A stretch of 64,000 bases of DNA from CAVPCZ01 sp963779225 (GCA_963779225.1 CAVZWW010000003.1:310001-374000), one strand, 5' to 3'. Numbered from the stretch's first letter, positions 50,943 to 59,382 are shown. The notes: generated from the sequence alone by a model not told the origin. Numbers and translations are program-made.

Positions 50943-51902
50943 ATGCACATCAGCTCCCCTATCCACAGCATTATCGAGGATATTCAGCTCCTCTCAGGGG
51001 GAAAACTCACTTTGCAGCCCGACCTGGGCACTTTGCTTGAATACGCTCAACGCGGCGGCAAGCAATCGCAGATGGAAGAACTGAGCTTTCAGGCCAAATT
51101 CGTCGCCCGTACGGCGCGCATGATGAACCGGATCGGGCCCGGCGCCGAGGGTTACACCAACATTGCGGCGGAGTTCCAGTCAGCGGTTGAACGTGTGCGA
51201 TCGGCAATTCGTGAACTGCTCCAGAACGGCGAAGAGGAGGACCGGCAGCATTTTGAGCACACATACTTCGCGCTAACGCCGGCGTCTCTTCAAGGCCTGG
51301 TAGCGCTTTGCTATGATCTCGGCTGGTACAAGAACTACCTTCTCGAGCAGGCGTCCTCCCGGACGGCCCCGCTTGCGCAGAAGCCCGCGCTTGCCTGGCG
51401 CCTGGCGCTGGTGGTGGTTATTCTGGGCGGCGTGGTGTGGATCGGAGCACTTCATGTGCGCGCGCTTATCGGTAACGAATTGCTGGATTTCGGAACACTG
51501 ACCGTCAACACGACGTTACCTCCTGCGGTGGAGCGGATGCTCTATCGTCTATTTGCCGGCACAGGCATCCTGATGATCTCGGGATACACCGCTGTTCTCA
51601 TCGCGGGCGCAGTGTTCCTCGTGCGTTCCCCCTACGCACTCCGGCAGCACGGATGGCTCATGATGAGCGCAATCCTGCTGTATCTGTTTGTGCCCGTGGA
51701 AGGGTACGTGATGGTCCTCGATATCCGCATGATTCTGATGGAAATCTCCGGCAGTGCGGATCCCGCCGTACTGCGCGAACTTTTCCAGGCACGGGTCGGT
51801 GCACTCGCCGGGGCACCGCTTGTCGCCCTGCTCTGTTACTATACCATAGTTGTACTTGCCGTCTTCCAGCCGTTGCGCTTCATCCGGACTTCGGGCGCAT
51901 GA
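50943..51902 (+). CDS. Membrane protein of unknown function with soluble helical N-terminal domain
   Basis: I do not recognise this 319-residue protein. Residues 1-130 are soluble and helical, with a charged coiled-coil-like stretch (AAEFQSAVERVRSAIRELLQ, then a Glu-rich turn). Four hydrophobic helices follow at about 153-173, 207-227, 238-258 and 287-309. No enzymatic motif is visible. No ribosome site precedes the ATG, although the TATATT -10 is close. The next gene starts inside its stop as ATGA. Its position opposite a 7TM-HD phosphodiesterase and ahead of a small conserved protein may hint at envelope or signalling work, which is inference. Confidence 0.65.
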   Translation: MHISSPIHSIIEDIQLLSGGKLTLQPDLGTLLEYAQRGGKQSQMEELSFQAKFVARTARMMNRIGPGAEGYTNIAAEFQSAVERVRSAIRELLQNGEEEDRQHFEHTYFALTPASLQGLVALCYDLGWYKNYLLEQASSRTAPLAQKPALAWRLALVVVILGGVVWIGALHVRALIGNELLDFGTLTVNTTLPPAVERMLYRLFAGTGILMISGYTAVLIAGAVFLVRSPYALRQHGWLMMSAILLYLFVPVEGYVMVLDIRMILMEISGSADPAVLRELFQARVGALAGAPLVALLCYYTIVVLAVFQPLRFIRTSGA

Positions 51903-52171
51903 AACATGAAGACATCATCCAGGATCTGCATGAGGTGGCTGTACAGCTCGGCGTCACCATCCGGTATGAGCGCGGCGATTTCGAGGGCGGCTATTGCGTC
52001 CTGCGTGCACAGAAAATACTGCTCATCAACAAACGTCTGATGCCCGCCCGCAAAGCTGCCGTGCTCGCCACAGCATTACGGGATATCGGTCTCGAGGATG
52101 TCTACCTGAAACCCGCCCTGCGGGCCTACATTGAGGACGAGGTCGCCCGATCGCGGCGCACCGCGCACTGA
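51899..52171 (+). CDS. Small conserved cytoplasmic protein, unknown function
   Basis: A 90-residue protein beginning MKHEDIIQDLHEVAVQLGV. A central strand-rich part (TIRYERGDFEGGYCVLRAQKILLINKRL) is followed by a helix (PARKAAVLATALRDIG) and an acidic helix near the C terminus. I think I have seen proteins of this pattern in Bacteroidota/Chlorobi neighbourhoods, but I cannot name a family. The ATG at 51899 overlaps the previous stop by 4 bases and its TGA is followed directly by the HAD gene start, so it is tightly coupled to both. Confidence 0.7.
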   Translation: MKHEDIIQDLHEVAVQLGVTIRYERGDFEGGYCVLRAQKILLINKRLMPARKAAVLATALRDIGLEDVYLKPALRAYIEDEVARSRRTAH

Positions 52172-52882
52172 TTGATGATCAAAGCGGTTATCTTTGACCT
52201 GGACAATACGCTCGTCGACTTCATGTACATGAAGCGTCAGGCCGTCAGCGCGGCCATTTCGTCCATGATCGATGCCGGGCTCGGGTTGACGCATGGCGAA
52301 GCCCAGGAGCGGATTGACGCGATTTACAAAGAACGGGGCATCGAGTTTCAGAGCGTTTTTGACCAGCTCCTGTACGACGTTTTTCAGAAAGTCGATTACA
52401 GGATCCTCAGCGCCGGCGTCATCGCCTACCGCCGCGCACGCGAAGCCGCTCTCGTTCCGTACGCTCATGTCAACATGACCCTCATCGCCCTCGTTAAACG
52501 AGGGGTCAAACTCGCTGTCGTTTCCGATGCACCCGGACGGGAAGCCTGGCTGCGGCTCTGTTACCTGAATTTTCATCACATCTTCGATTCCGTGGTAACC
52601 TTCGAAGACACCGGCGAACGCAAACCGAGTCCGGCCCCCTTCCTGCGCGCGCTGGAGCTTCTGAAGGTCAAGCCCCATGAAACACTTATGGTCGGCGACT
52701 GGGCGGAACGGGATATTGTGGGAGCCGCCCAGGTGGGCATCACCACCGTCTTCGCGAGGTACGGTGATACATTCGGTACCGTGGAATCCCACGCCAAGTA
52801 TGAGTTGAACGACGTCTCCGAATTACTGGCCGTCATCGACCGGGAGAACAGCCTCGACGGGCTGCGGGCGGGGGGGGGATGA
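52172..52882 (+). CDS. HAD-family hydrolase
   Basis: A 236-residue HAD phosphatase-like protein. Motif I is VIFDLDNTLVD (D9 nucleophile, D11), with a helical cap from about 18 to 95. Motif II Ser lies in LAVVSDAPGRE, motif III Lys in GERKPSPAPF and motif IV acidic residues in MVGDWAERDIVGA. It probably removes phosphate from a small molecule; similar cap types include phosphoglycolate- and nucleotide-type phosphatases, so the substrate is open. A run of nine G (52870-52878) lies just before its stop and the ATG of acpS. Confidence 0.87.
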   Translation: MMIKAVIFDLDNTLVDFMYMKRQAVSAAISSMIDAGLGLTHGEAQERIDAIYKERGIEFQSVFDQLLYDVFQKVDYRILSAGVIAYRRAREAALVPYAHVNMTLIALVKRGVKLAVVSDAPGREAWLRLCYLNFHHIFDSVVTFEDTGERKPSPAPFLRALELLKVKPHETLMVGDWAERDIVGAAQVGITTVFARYGDTFGTVESHAKYELNDVSELLAVIDRENSLDGLRAGGG

Positions 52883-53256
52883 TTCGCGGACTCGGGGTAG
52901 ACATTATAGAGATTGGCCGCATCCGGGACCTTGTGGAAACCCAGGGCACGCGATTTCTCGAACGGGTGTTCACCGCGGAGGAGATTACCTACTGTAACAG
53001 CAAGCCGCATCGCCACCAGCACTTTGCCGCGCGTTTCGCAGCAAAAGAGGCGGTCAGCAAGGCCTTGGCGAGCGGATGGGCCGGCGAATTCCGCTGGAAG
53101 GACGTTCAGGTAATCAATGATCCGTCCGGCCGTCCCGGTGTGTCACTGCACGGCCCGCTCCGGGAGCAACTCGGACGGGGCATCATTTTGCTGTCCCTGT
53201 CGCACAGCGACACCAATGTTGTGGCCGTTGCGATCATTGAGGACCGGGAGACGTGA
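52879..53256 (+). CDS. acpS: Holo-[acyl-carrier-protein] synthase
   Basis: A 125-residue AcpS. GLGVDIIEIGRIRDL carries the Asp metal ligand (D8) and RVFTAEEITYC, FAARFAAKEAVSKAL carries the Glu metal ligand near residue 57, with SLSHSDTNVVAVAI near the C terminus. It transfers 4'-phosphopantetheine from CoA to acyl carrier proteins. The ATG overlaps the HAD stop (ATGA) and its own stop overlaps a GTG start (GTGA) of the next gene. Length matches the family. Confidence 0.95.
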   Translation: MIRGLGVDIIEIGRIRDLVETQGTRFLERVFTAEEITYCNSKPHRHQHFAARFAAKEAVSKALASGWAGEFRWKDVQVINDPSGRPGVSLHGPLREQLGRGIILLSLSHSDTNVVAVAIIEDRET

Positions 53257-54689
53257 GGCTCGCCCTGTACTGGAAGATGGTTCTTGGCTTCGGTGTCATC
53301 GTCGTCGCGATGCTTGCCGTCTATGCCGCCATCCTCTTCAGTCAATACGATGTCTACACAAGCGTTACCACGTCCGTGGCTACGAACATCGTTGCCATTG
53401 AAAACGCGCAGCATTTGCGCACACTGCTGTTTGAAGAAGAACGCCAGGCGAGGAAGTATCTGGTTGCCCGGGATGCAACATATGGCCGTCTGTTTCTCAA
53501 TGCCCGCGCACGATCACGCGCACGGCTCGATTCCCTGGCCCGCGCCGTGCGGGGGAGCAATGAACGTCTGGCCTTTTTGGAATTCCGTCGAGGGCATAAT
53601 TGGATCGGCGAAGCTGTACGCGACCGGGTGCGTGGTTTGGACGCCGTGTCCATTGCGGTGGCCGATACGATGCAGGTCCTCCAGAGGCGTCTGGACCACC
53701 TCATCCTGTTGAATCAGTCCGCCATCGCCCGCACGGTGGCTGATGTGGAGACCCGGACAGCGGACGCGGTGTCCGTCGCCGTTCTGCTTCTGTGTTGCGC
53801 GCTGGGTGCCACAATCAGCGTTGCCTTTCTGATCACCCGGTCCGTCACACGTCCACTTGCCCTGCTTCGCCACGGAACGCAACGGATCGCCCGCGGCGAA
53901 TACGTGCATGTCCCCGTTCATGCCAGGGATGAGCTCGGCGCACTCACCGAGGCGTTCAATGCAATGAGTGACCGGCTCAAGAAAACCGAAGACTACAAAG
54001 CGGACATGATGCAGCAGATTTCCCACGAGCTCCGGACACCACTTCAGGCCATGCATGCCGCCTACTACATGCTGGCGGAGCAGATTGCCGGTCCGATCAA
54101 CGAGCGGCAGCGGGCTTTGCTGACCAACATCCGCGACAATGTTGATGCCCTATCCGCCTTCAGCAACCAGTTCCTGGACCTTACACGAATCGAAGAAGGG
54201 ATGATGGAATTCCGGCGCCAGCCCGTGGATCTGCTTTCGATCATCACGCCCATCATCAACAATGCCCGCGTGACGGCGATGCAGAAGGAGATCACCATCG
54301 GCCTGGCCGCGCAGTCGCTTCCCCCGGTACCCGCAGATCCTGACAAATTCGCCACGGTGCTCAACAATTTGCTCAATAACGCGGTGAAGTTTACACCCCG
54401 TGGCGGCAACATCACCGTGACATTGACTCCCTGCGAGACCGGTGTGCGCGTTGCGGTGAAGGATTCCGGCATCGGCATTGATGCTGATGATCTCCCAAAA
54501 CTGTTCACAAAGTTCTTCCAGGCAAAGAACGCCTCCAAGGCGGATGTGAAAGGTACCGGCGTCGGCCTTGCTCTTGTCAAAGCAATCGTGGACGGCCACG
54601 GAGGCAAGGTGTATGCGAGCAGTACCCTCGGCGTGGGGTCCACGTTCACGGTCGAACTTCCGTCGTCCGTAAAGGCGGGTGGCGCATAG
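53253..54689 (+). CDS. Membrane sensor histidine kinase with HAMP domain
   Basis: A 478-residue kinase starting with GTG. TM1 (about 8-30), a periplasmic helical sensor with CHASE3-like spacing (about 31-170), TM2 (about 172-194), a HAMP domain (about 195-245; PLALLRHGTQRIARGEY), then the dimerisation helix with H258 in QISHELRTPLQAMHA and an ATPase domain (NNLLNNAVKFTPRGG N box, DSGIGID, GTGVGLALV). It senses a periplasmic or membrane signal. No response regulator gene is adjacent, so it is an orphan. Start overlaps acpS by GTGA. Confidence 0.93.
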   Translation: MRLALYWKMVLGFGVIVVAMLAVYAAILFSQYDVYTSVTTSVATNIVAIENAQHLRTLLFEEERQARKYLVARDATYGRLFLNARARSRARLDSLARAVRGSNERLAFLEFRRGHNWIGEAVRDRVRGLDAVSIAVADTMQVLQRRLDHLILLNQSAIARTVADVETRTADAVSVAVLLLCCALGATISVAFLITRSVTRPLALLRHGTQRIARGEYVHVPVHARDELGALTEAFNAMSDRLKKTEDYKADMMQQISHELRTPLQAMHAAYYMLAEQIAGPINERQRALLTNIRDNVDALSAFSNQFLDLTRIEEGMMEFRRQPVDLLSIITPIINNARVTAMQKEITIGLAAQSLPPVPADPDKFATVLNNLLNNAVKFTPRGGNITVTLTPCETGVRVAVKDSGIGIDADDLPKLFTKFFQAKNASKADVKGTGVGLALVKAIVDGHGGKVYASSTLGVGSTFTVELPSSVKAGGA

Positions 54690-54726
54690 TCTCCCGGCCG
54701 GGTTCACGGGGTGCGGACATTCCGCC

Positions 54727-54771
54727 CGGCGCACGCCCTGATGCATGTCCCGGAGCAACGCGCCGTTTTTT
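54727..54771 (+). terminator. Candidate intrinsic terminator after the histidine kinase
   Basis: CGGCGC (54727-54732) pairs with GCGCCG (54760-54765) across a 27-base loop, immediately followed by six T (54766-54771). The long loop makes it modest, but the T-tract is real. Confidence 0.4.
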
Positions 54772-54816
54772 CCCTGCATGAAGAAAATTGACATTCAGCC
54801 ACAAATGAAAGTTACC

Positions 54817-55386
54817 ATGAAAACCCGATACACACCCTGGCTTGCAGCGGCACTGGCCCTCCTGGCCATTGCCTGCGCACCAACCGGTCTCACCCCTACG
54901 CAGAAAGAGGAGGCGGACCGTCAGCTGGAACTGGCCCGCGCCATGGAGACGACACAGGATTTGCGCCGTGCGCTCCACATGTACACCATCGTCGCCGAAA
55001 CCTACGCGCAGAGTCCGCAGGGGGCACTCGCCGCACAGCGTGCCGCCATGCTCTATGCACGGCCGGGGAATCTCCAGCGCAATGACTCCCTTGCGCTGTT
55101 CTGGTTCCGCACCGCCGTGGCCCGCATTGAATCCCCGGACATGCGTGACCAGATTCAGCTCAGCATGTTTCTACTCGATCGTTCCGCGCTCCAGAAACAG
55201 GAGCTCCGCAGGGCAAGAGTCATCGCTGACAGTCTTCAGCTTGTCGTGCGCCGGCAGACCACGACCATTGCATCACAAACACGCCGTATGGGCGAACTCG
55301 AAAGGACTCTCGGAGCAACGAGCACGGAACTCCAGCGTCTGAAAGACGTCGATATCCAGATCTCCAGGAGCCAGCAGCAGCGCTGA
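54817..55386 (+). CDS. Coiled-coil/TPR-like lipoprotein, unknown function
   Basis: A 189-residue predicted lipoprotein (MKTRYTPWLAAALALLAIAC, lipobox ending at Cys20). The mature part begins with TPTQKEEADRQLELARAMETT, then helical repeat-like segments (LRRALHMYTIVAETYAQSPQGALAAQRAAML) suggest TPR-like packing in the periplasm. A C-terminal coiled coil (about 140-185) ends at SRSQQQR. No family assigned. Alternative in-frame ATGs lie at 54778 and 54805; none has a clear ribosome site. It sits between the sensor kinase and a MerR regulator on the same strand. Confidence 0.66.
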   Translation: MKTRYTPWLAAALALLAIACAPTGLTPTQKEEADRQLELARAMETTQDLRRALHMYTIVAETYAQSPQGALAAQRAAMLYARPGNLQRNDSLALFWFRTAVARIESPDMRDQIQLSMFLLDRSALQKQELRRARVIADSLQLVVRRQTTTIASQTRRMGELERTLGATSTELQRLKDVDIQISRSQQQR

Positions 55387-55393
55387 GCGTGCG

Positions 55394-55422
55394 TTGCATC
55401 TCTGCGCCACATTCCCTATACT
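55394..55422 (+). promoter_or_regulatory. Sigma70-like promoter of the MerR-family gene
   Basis: TTGCAT (55394-55399) and TATACT (55417-55422) are 17 bases apart, 21 bases before the start codon at 55443. The best match to consensus of the set. Confidence 0.55.
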
Positions 55423-55442
55423 CCCGACAGACGGATCGAATT

Positions 55443-55826
55443 ATGAAACCACTCGGCATCAAGAAACTGTACTACTCGATCAGCGAGGTGAGCAAAATCA
55501 CCGATCTGGAGCAATATGTGCTGCGCTACTGGGAGTCAGAATTCGATCACCTCAAACCGGCAAAGAACCGGGCCGGCAACCGCATTTACACCAATCGCGA
55601 CATCAAGCTCATCCTCTATATCAAGAAGCTTCTGCGCGACGAGCGGTATACCATCGAGGGGGCAAAGCAGGTGTTGAAGGGATTCACGCCCGAAGGGGAC
55701 ACCGGAGAGCAGCTCGAACTCATCGATCCACCGAAACCGCGGCCGAAGATCAAAGACGAGCAACTCCGGGCGGATGTGAGTGAAGTGAAACAATTCCTTG
55801 AAGATTTGCTGAAAAAACTGGACTAG
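55443..55826 (+). CDS. MerR-family transcriptional regulator
   Basis: A 127-residue regulator. The winged helix covers about 6-75: LYYSISEVSKITDLEQYVLRYWESEFDHL and NRAGNRIYTNRDIKLILYIKKLLRD are typical for the MerR fold, as in the subgroup with WESEFDxLxPxK-type motifs. A Pro-rich linker (PPKPRPKIKD) and a helix end the chain; metal-binding cysteines are absent, so the effector is unknown. The stop TAG lies in CTAG (55823-55826), which is also the stop of the convergent gene. The start is the ATG at 55443, 21 bases from the promoter -10; the earlier in-frame start at 55389 lies in the promoter. Confidence 0.9.
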   Translation: MKPLGIKKLYYSISEVSKITDLEQYVLRYWESEFDHLKPAKNRAGNRIYTNRDIKLILYIKKLLRDERYTIEGAKQVLKGFTPEGDTGEQLELIDPPKPRPKIKDEQLRADVSEVKQFLEDLLKKLD

Positions 55827-56527
55827 TGGCAGTGTTGCTGTTCCGGGGATTGCTTCCCGGACACGGCGGGGCTGATGTAGGGAATTCCCAGATTCAGCCC
55901 CCGCAGAATAATCAGCACGGCAAGAGCAGCGGTAAACACCGGCGCCAGCGCCACCAATCTTCTGCGAATTCCCGCCTGTACATGTTTTCCCGCCAGGGCG
56001 ATCGCCAGCATAATGGGTCCGGTTCCGACACCGAATCCCGTCATAAACAGGACACCGCGGTACAGCTCACCGGTCGTGATCGCTGCAGCCATGGCAACAT
56101 AGACGAACCCGCAGGGCAGCAACCCGTTGAGCAATCCGATGACAAACAACGCAAGGTTGGATGACCGCTTCATCAGCCCCGCCAGCCTTGCCTGAACATA
56201 CGCGCCGGAGCGAGCCGGAAGCGTGAAGGAAGGCAACAACGATTTCAGGGCAAGGGGACCGAGCACGCTCAGAAGAATCAGGACCCCGAGGATCAGAGAT
56301 ACAATCTGCTGGGCGCCCGTCAGCACGAGGGTCCGGCCGACAAGTCCGGCCACCGCACCGAGCACGGCATACGTCAGAACGCGGCCGACATTGTACAGCA
56401 CGCGGCCGTACACATAGGTGAGCGTTCCCCCTCCCGGAACGGGCAGGGCAAGTGCGAGAGGTCCGCACATGCCTGCACAATGCACACTCCCGAGAAATCC
56501 CACCAGAAAACCCGAAAGCAGATCCAT
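55823..56527 (-). CDS. SafE/TauE-like (UreH-type) membrane protein of the cbb3 cluster
   Basis: A 234-residue membrane protein with about six transmembrane helices. The N-terminal GFLGSVHCAGMCGPLALALP carries C17 and C21 in an HCAGMCG motif seen in the CcoI/cbb3-linked UreH-like family. GLLNGLLPCGFVYVAMAAA adds a further cysteine. It is probably a copper or metal transporter helping cbb3 assembly. It follows FixH with a 20-base gap. The ATG at 56527 is supported by family similarity, and the longer frame is read-through from fixH. Confidence 0.82.
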   Translation of the reverse strand: MDLLSGFLVGFLGSVHCAGMCGPLALALPVPGGGTLTYVYGRVLYNVGRVLTYAVLGAVAGLVGRTLVLTGAQQIVSLILGVLILLSVLGPLALKSLLPSFTLPARSGAYVQARLAGLMKRSSNLALFVIGLLNGLLPCGFVYVAMAAAITTGELYRGVLFMTGFGVGTGPIMLAIALAGKHVQAGIRRRLVALAPVFTAALAVLIILRGLNLGIPYISPAVSGKQSPEQQHCH

Positions 56528-56547
56528 GGGAAATCCTGCTACAGCCG

Positions 56548-57006
56548 TTATGGGAGAATCAATGGTTGTTCCGCATAATACTCTTCCCCGTGCAGCCGCC
56601 AATGCACCTGCACACGCCATAGTCCGGAAGCGAGTGCCCGCGTCGGTATGCTCTGCGCCCAGAGCGTATCAAGCACCAGGGGCAGTGTACGATCCTCCGC
56701 ACGATCCGCAGGACGGTAGAGCGTGACCTGTCCGTGCACGTCGCCCGGAGAACCGAGGCGTGGAAACCGGACCAGAACAACACCGGGCTGGAGCTCCACG
56801 CTCACCCGGGTTGCCATTCCGTTCGCCAGTTCGGTCGCCTGAATCCGCTCCTGATACCGGAGTTCATTGTCGTAGTACCGTTCCGATACGAGCTGTACAT
56901 CTTCGGACATTGAAATCGTCACCATACCCAGGATGCCGGCCAGAAAGAGGGCGAACGCCAGGAGCACTCCGGTTCCCCAGGACCAGCCATGCCGTGTTGC
57001 TGTCAT
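56548..57006 (-). CDS. fixH: FixH-family cbb3 oxidase assembly protein
   Basis: A 152-residue protein with one N-terminal transmembrane helix (about 10-31), then a periplasmic domain. The FixH pattern is seen in VSERYYDNELRYQERI, in LVRFPRLGSPGDVHGQVTLYRPAD and in a late LASGLWRVQVHWRLHGEEYY. FixH/CcoH stabilises cbb3 assembly with CcoI. Its ATG is 2 bases from the ccoG stop. Two N-terminal residues could be used for slightly different starts. Confidence 0.87.
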   Translation of the reverse strand: MTATRHGWSWGTGVLLAFALFLAGILGMVTISMSEDVQLVSERYYDNELRYQERIQATELANGMATRVSVELQPGVVLVRFPRLGSPGDVHGQVTLYRPADRAEDRTLPLVLDTLWAQSIPTRALASGLWRVQVHWRLHGEEYYAEQPLILP

Positions 57007-57008
57007 CG

Positions 57009-58427
57009 TTACCTCACCGGTCCGAGAAATGTCGTGTGAACCTCCTGGACAAGTGTTGTGTCGTGATAGATTCCGAGAGCGAGCGGTGTGGACATTACGC
57101 GCAACGATTCAGCCGGAAGCAGCACCAGCAATTTTCCCTCCCGGATACCCTGTGGTTCAATGTGCAAAGCTCCCCCGATGACCTGCACCTCACCGGCGGG
57201 ATGGAGCAAGCGAACATTCACGTCTGCCGCGATGAAAGTCTTGTTCAGGATCTTGAGGTCATACACATTGCTGATCCGGTCACCGCCCTGTTCCTGGTAG
57301 AACATACCCGGAGTCCGGAGCACCGTCACGTCCAGCTCCGTTCGCACGGCAAGCAGATACGTAAGCACGGCGGCCAGCAGCAGCAGGACAACCGTATAGC
57401 CGACAACGCGTCCTGACCAGCGGAATTCACGGCGGCCGGCGATACTCTCGGCTGATGCATACCGGACCAGGCCCCGGGGTTTCTTTACCGCATCCATCAC
57501 GGTGTCACACGCATCAATACAGGCCGTACAGTTGACACATTCAAGCTGGGTGCCGTTGCGTATGTCAATCCCCGTGGGACAGACATCAACGCACTGTTGG
57601 CAGTCAATACAATCCCCCTGGGCAACGGAACGGTTGCGCCCGAACTTCCCCCGGGGCTCTCCCCTGAGGTGGTCATAGGCAATGACGATCGATGCACGAT
57701 CAAGCAGGACCCCCTGAAGCCGCCCGTACGGGCAGATGAGAATACATGCCTGTTCGCGGAACCAGATGAAGATCCAGTAGAAAAGGAGGGAGAATCCAAG
57801 CACAGCGCCGAACGCACCGAGGTGGTGGTCGGGGGGTTCCATGACGAGCCGGCCCAGTGCCTCGGTGCCGATCACGTACGCCAGCAGCATATTGGCAATC
57901 ACAAAGGAAATTATGCCGTAGATGGCATATTTGGCCCCTTTCCGGAGGAATTTTTCGCGGTTCCATGGCATACCATCCAGTCTGCGTTGCCGGCGGTGAT
58001 CGCCTTCGATCCAGTAGTCGATCTTCCGGAACACCATTTCCATGAACACCGTTTGCGGGCAGATCCATCCGCAGAACAGCCGGCCGAATACGACGGTGAA
58101 GAGAATGATGAAGATAATGAGGGTGATAACGACAAGGGCGACAAGATAGAAATCGTGCGGCCCGAAAGCGTTTCCGAACAGGATGAGCCGCCGATCGATA
58201 ACCTGAAAAAGAAAAAACGGATGGCCATCGACTCTGACAAAGGGTATACCGAACAGTATAGCAAGAAGGAGGGCACTCACACCGACGCGTGCGCGGTGGA
58301 ACCCGCCTCTCGGCTTCCGGGGATACAGCCACCGCCGCTTGCCTTCGGTGCTGACGATTCCGAGGGAATCGCGGAACGATGCTTCGCTTGCGGGAGCCCC
58401 GGTAGGCTGTGGGTTTTGCTCACTCAT
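57009..58427 (-). CDS. ccoG: Cytochrome c oxidase accessory protein CcoG
   Basis: A 472-residue membrane iron-sulfur protein. Transmembrane helices lie near 47-64, 95-115, 166-188 and 203-223, and one near the C-terminal third (about 340-362). Cysteine motifs include GRLFCGWICPQTVF and CILICPYGRLQG, and two 4Fe-4S motifs (C273, C276, C279, C283; C297, C300, C303, C307). A periplasmic Ig-like C-terminal domain ends the chain. CcoG reduces copper for delivery to the oxidase. It overlaps ccoP by 4 bases; start at the ATG at 58427, since the longer frame runs through ccoP. Confidence 0.94.
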   Translation of the reverse strand: MSEQNPQPTGAPASEASFRDSLGIVSTEGKRRWLYPRKPRGGFHRARVGVSALLLAILFGIPFVRVDGHPFFLFQVIDRRLILFGNAFGPHDFYLVALVVITLIIFIILFTVVFGRLFCGWICPQTVFMEMVFRKIDYWIEGDHRRQRRLDGMPWNREKFLRKGAKYAIYGIISFVIANMLLAYVIGTEALGRLVMEPPDHHLGAFGAVLGFSLLFYWIFIWFREQACILICPYGRLQGVLLDRASIVIAYDHLRGEPRGKFGRNRSVAQGDCIDCQQCVDVCPTGIDIRNGTQLECVNCTACIDACDTVMDAVKKPRGLVRYASAESIAGRREFRWSGRVVGYTVVLLLLAAVLTYLLAVRTELDVTVLRTPGMFYQEQGGDRISNVYDLKILNKTFIAADVNVRLLHPAGEVQVIGGALHIEPQGIREGKLLVLLPAESLRVMSTPLALGIYHDTTLVQEVHTTFLGPVR

Positions 58428-59188
58428 AAACGTGCGGCGCTGGAATCGGTGGCCACCACGAGCTGCCCTTCGGGCTTCTTCGCGTTCGGCGGATTGGTCC
58501 CCTGCAATGTCAGGACATAACTGGCGATCTCCTGGATTTGCTTCGGCGTAAAGACGAGTTGCCAGCTGATCATCCCTTTGGCGGGTACGCCGTTCTTGAT
58601 CGTGGCATACACGTTCTTCACTCCGGCACCATGGATCCAGTACTGGTCGGTGAGATTCGGGCCCACCAGGCCTTCGCCCCGGTTGCCGTGGCAGGAGACG
58701 CAATACTTCGCGAATTCACTTGCACCCCGCGACAGCATCTCGGGTTCCACGAGCGCCACCAGCGTGTTTTCGTCGATTGTCCCTTCGGCGGCAAGCATGA
58801 CCCGGCGCTGGATATCCGCTGCTGCAACCTCGTCTCTGTATTCTTCGATCATCAGTTTCGACGAACCGAAGACGTGGTAATTGAGGAGATAGACCGCGGC
58901 GAAAAGGACGGTGGCCACGAAGAGCGTGCTGAACCAGGGAGGGATGCGGTTGTCCAGTTCCCTGATGCCGTCGAAGTCATGATCGAACTCCGTCACGCGT
59001 TCTGTCGAACCTGTCAGGAGGTACGTGCGCAGGCGGGAGGAGGACTGCGCGAGCCGCCCGCGATCATCTTCGGGCAGTAGCATGAAAACCAACACGATCA
59101 GGACCACCAGTACGGTGACGATTCCCGTGAGCATCAGTGCAATCTCCATACCGGAAGCGAGCAGGAGCATGACGGCAGGTGTTGTCAT
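58424..59188 (-). CDS. ccoP: cbb3-type cytochrome c oxidase subunit CcoP, single haem c
   Basis: A 254-residue subunit. Two transmembrane helices lie near 15-38 and 83-103, with the CcoP N-terminal motif YDGIRELDNRIPPWFSTLF-like (DFDGIRELDNRIPPWF). The cytochrome domain holds one CXXCH (CVSCH, C163-H167), with GMISW Met206 as axial ligand candidate. Classical CcoP carries two haems; only one is present here. It carries electrons to the CcoN active site. It overlaps ccoQ by ATGA (59185-59188) and ccoG by 4 bases. Confidence 0.92.
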   Translation of the reverse strand: MTTPAVMLLLASGMEIALMLTGIVTVLVVLIVLVFMLLPEDDRGRLAQSSSRLRTYLLTGSTERVTEFDHDFDGIRELDNRIPPWFSTLFVATVLFAAVYLLNYHVFGSSKLMIEEYRDEVAAADIQRRVMLAAEGTIDENTLVALVEPEMLSRGASEFAKYCVSCHGNRGEGLVGPNLTDQYWIHGAGVKNVYATIKNGVPAKGMISWQLVFTPKQIQEIASYVLTLQGTNPPNAKKPEGQLVVATDSSAARL

Positions 59189-59382
59189 GAGCGAACCTCA
59201 GTGCGTTGAACTCGTGTTGGATCATCAGCATCCAGCGGCAACCGCTCCATCGTCCGGAGATATTCCGGCTTTGTATACAGCGTGCGAATGAGAATGAAGC
59301 AGAAAAAGAGAACCGAGACCACCAGCGACAGCAGGCCCAGGATCTGCACTCCTTCGAGCGAACGGACGTATTCAGCGATCAT
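59185..59382 (-). CDS. ccoQ: CcoQ/FixQ-like cbb3 oxidase small subunit
   Basis: A 65-residue single-pass membrane protein with one helix near 14-36 (LGLLSLVVSVLFFCFIL) followed by RTLYTKPEYLRTMERLPLDADD, the pattern of CcoQ-type subunits that end in a short cytoplasmic tail. It stabilises the oxidase core. It sits 12 bases after ccoNO and overlaps ccoP by 4 bases. Confidence 0.82.
   Translation of the reverse strand: MIAEYVRSLEGVQILGLLSLVVSVLFFCFILIRTLYTKPEYLRTMERLPLDADDPTRVQRTEVRS

Noticed and set aside
51653..51898. N-terminal extension of the small protein at 51899
   Set aside because: It overlaps the membrane-protein gene in another frame and has no support; the ATG at 51899 is coupled to the previous stop.
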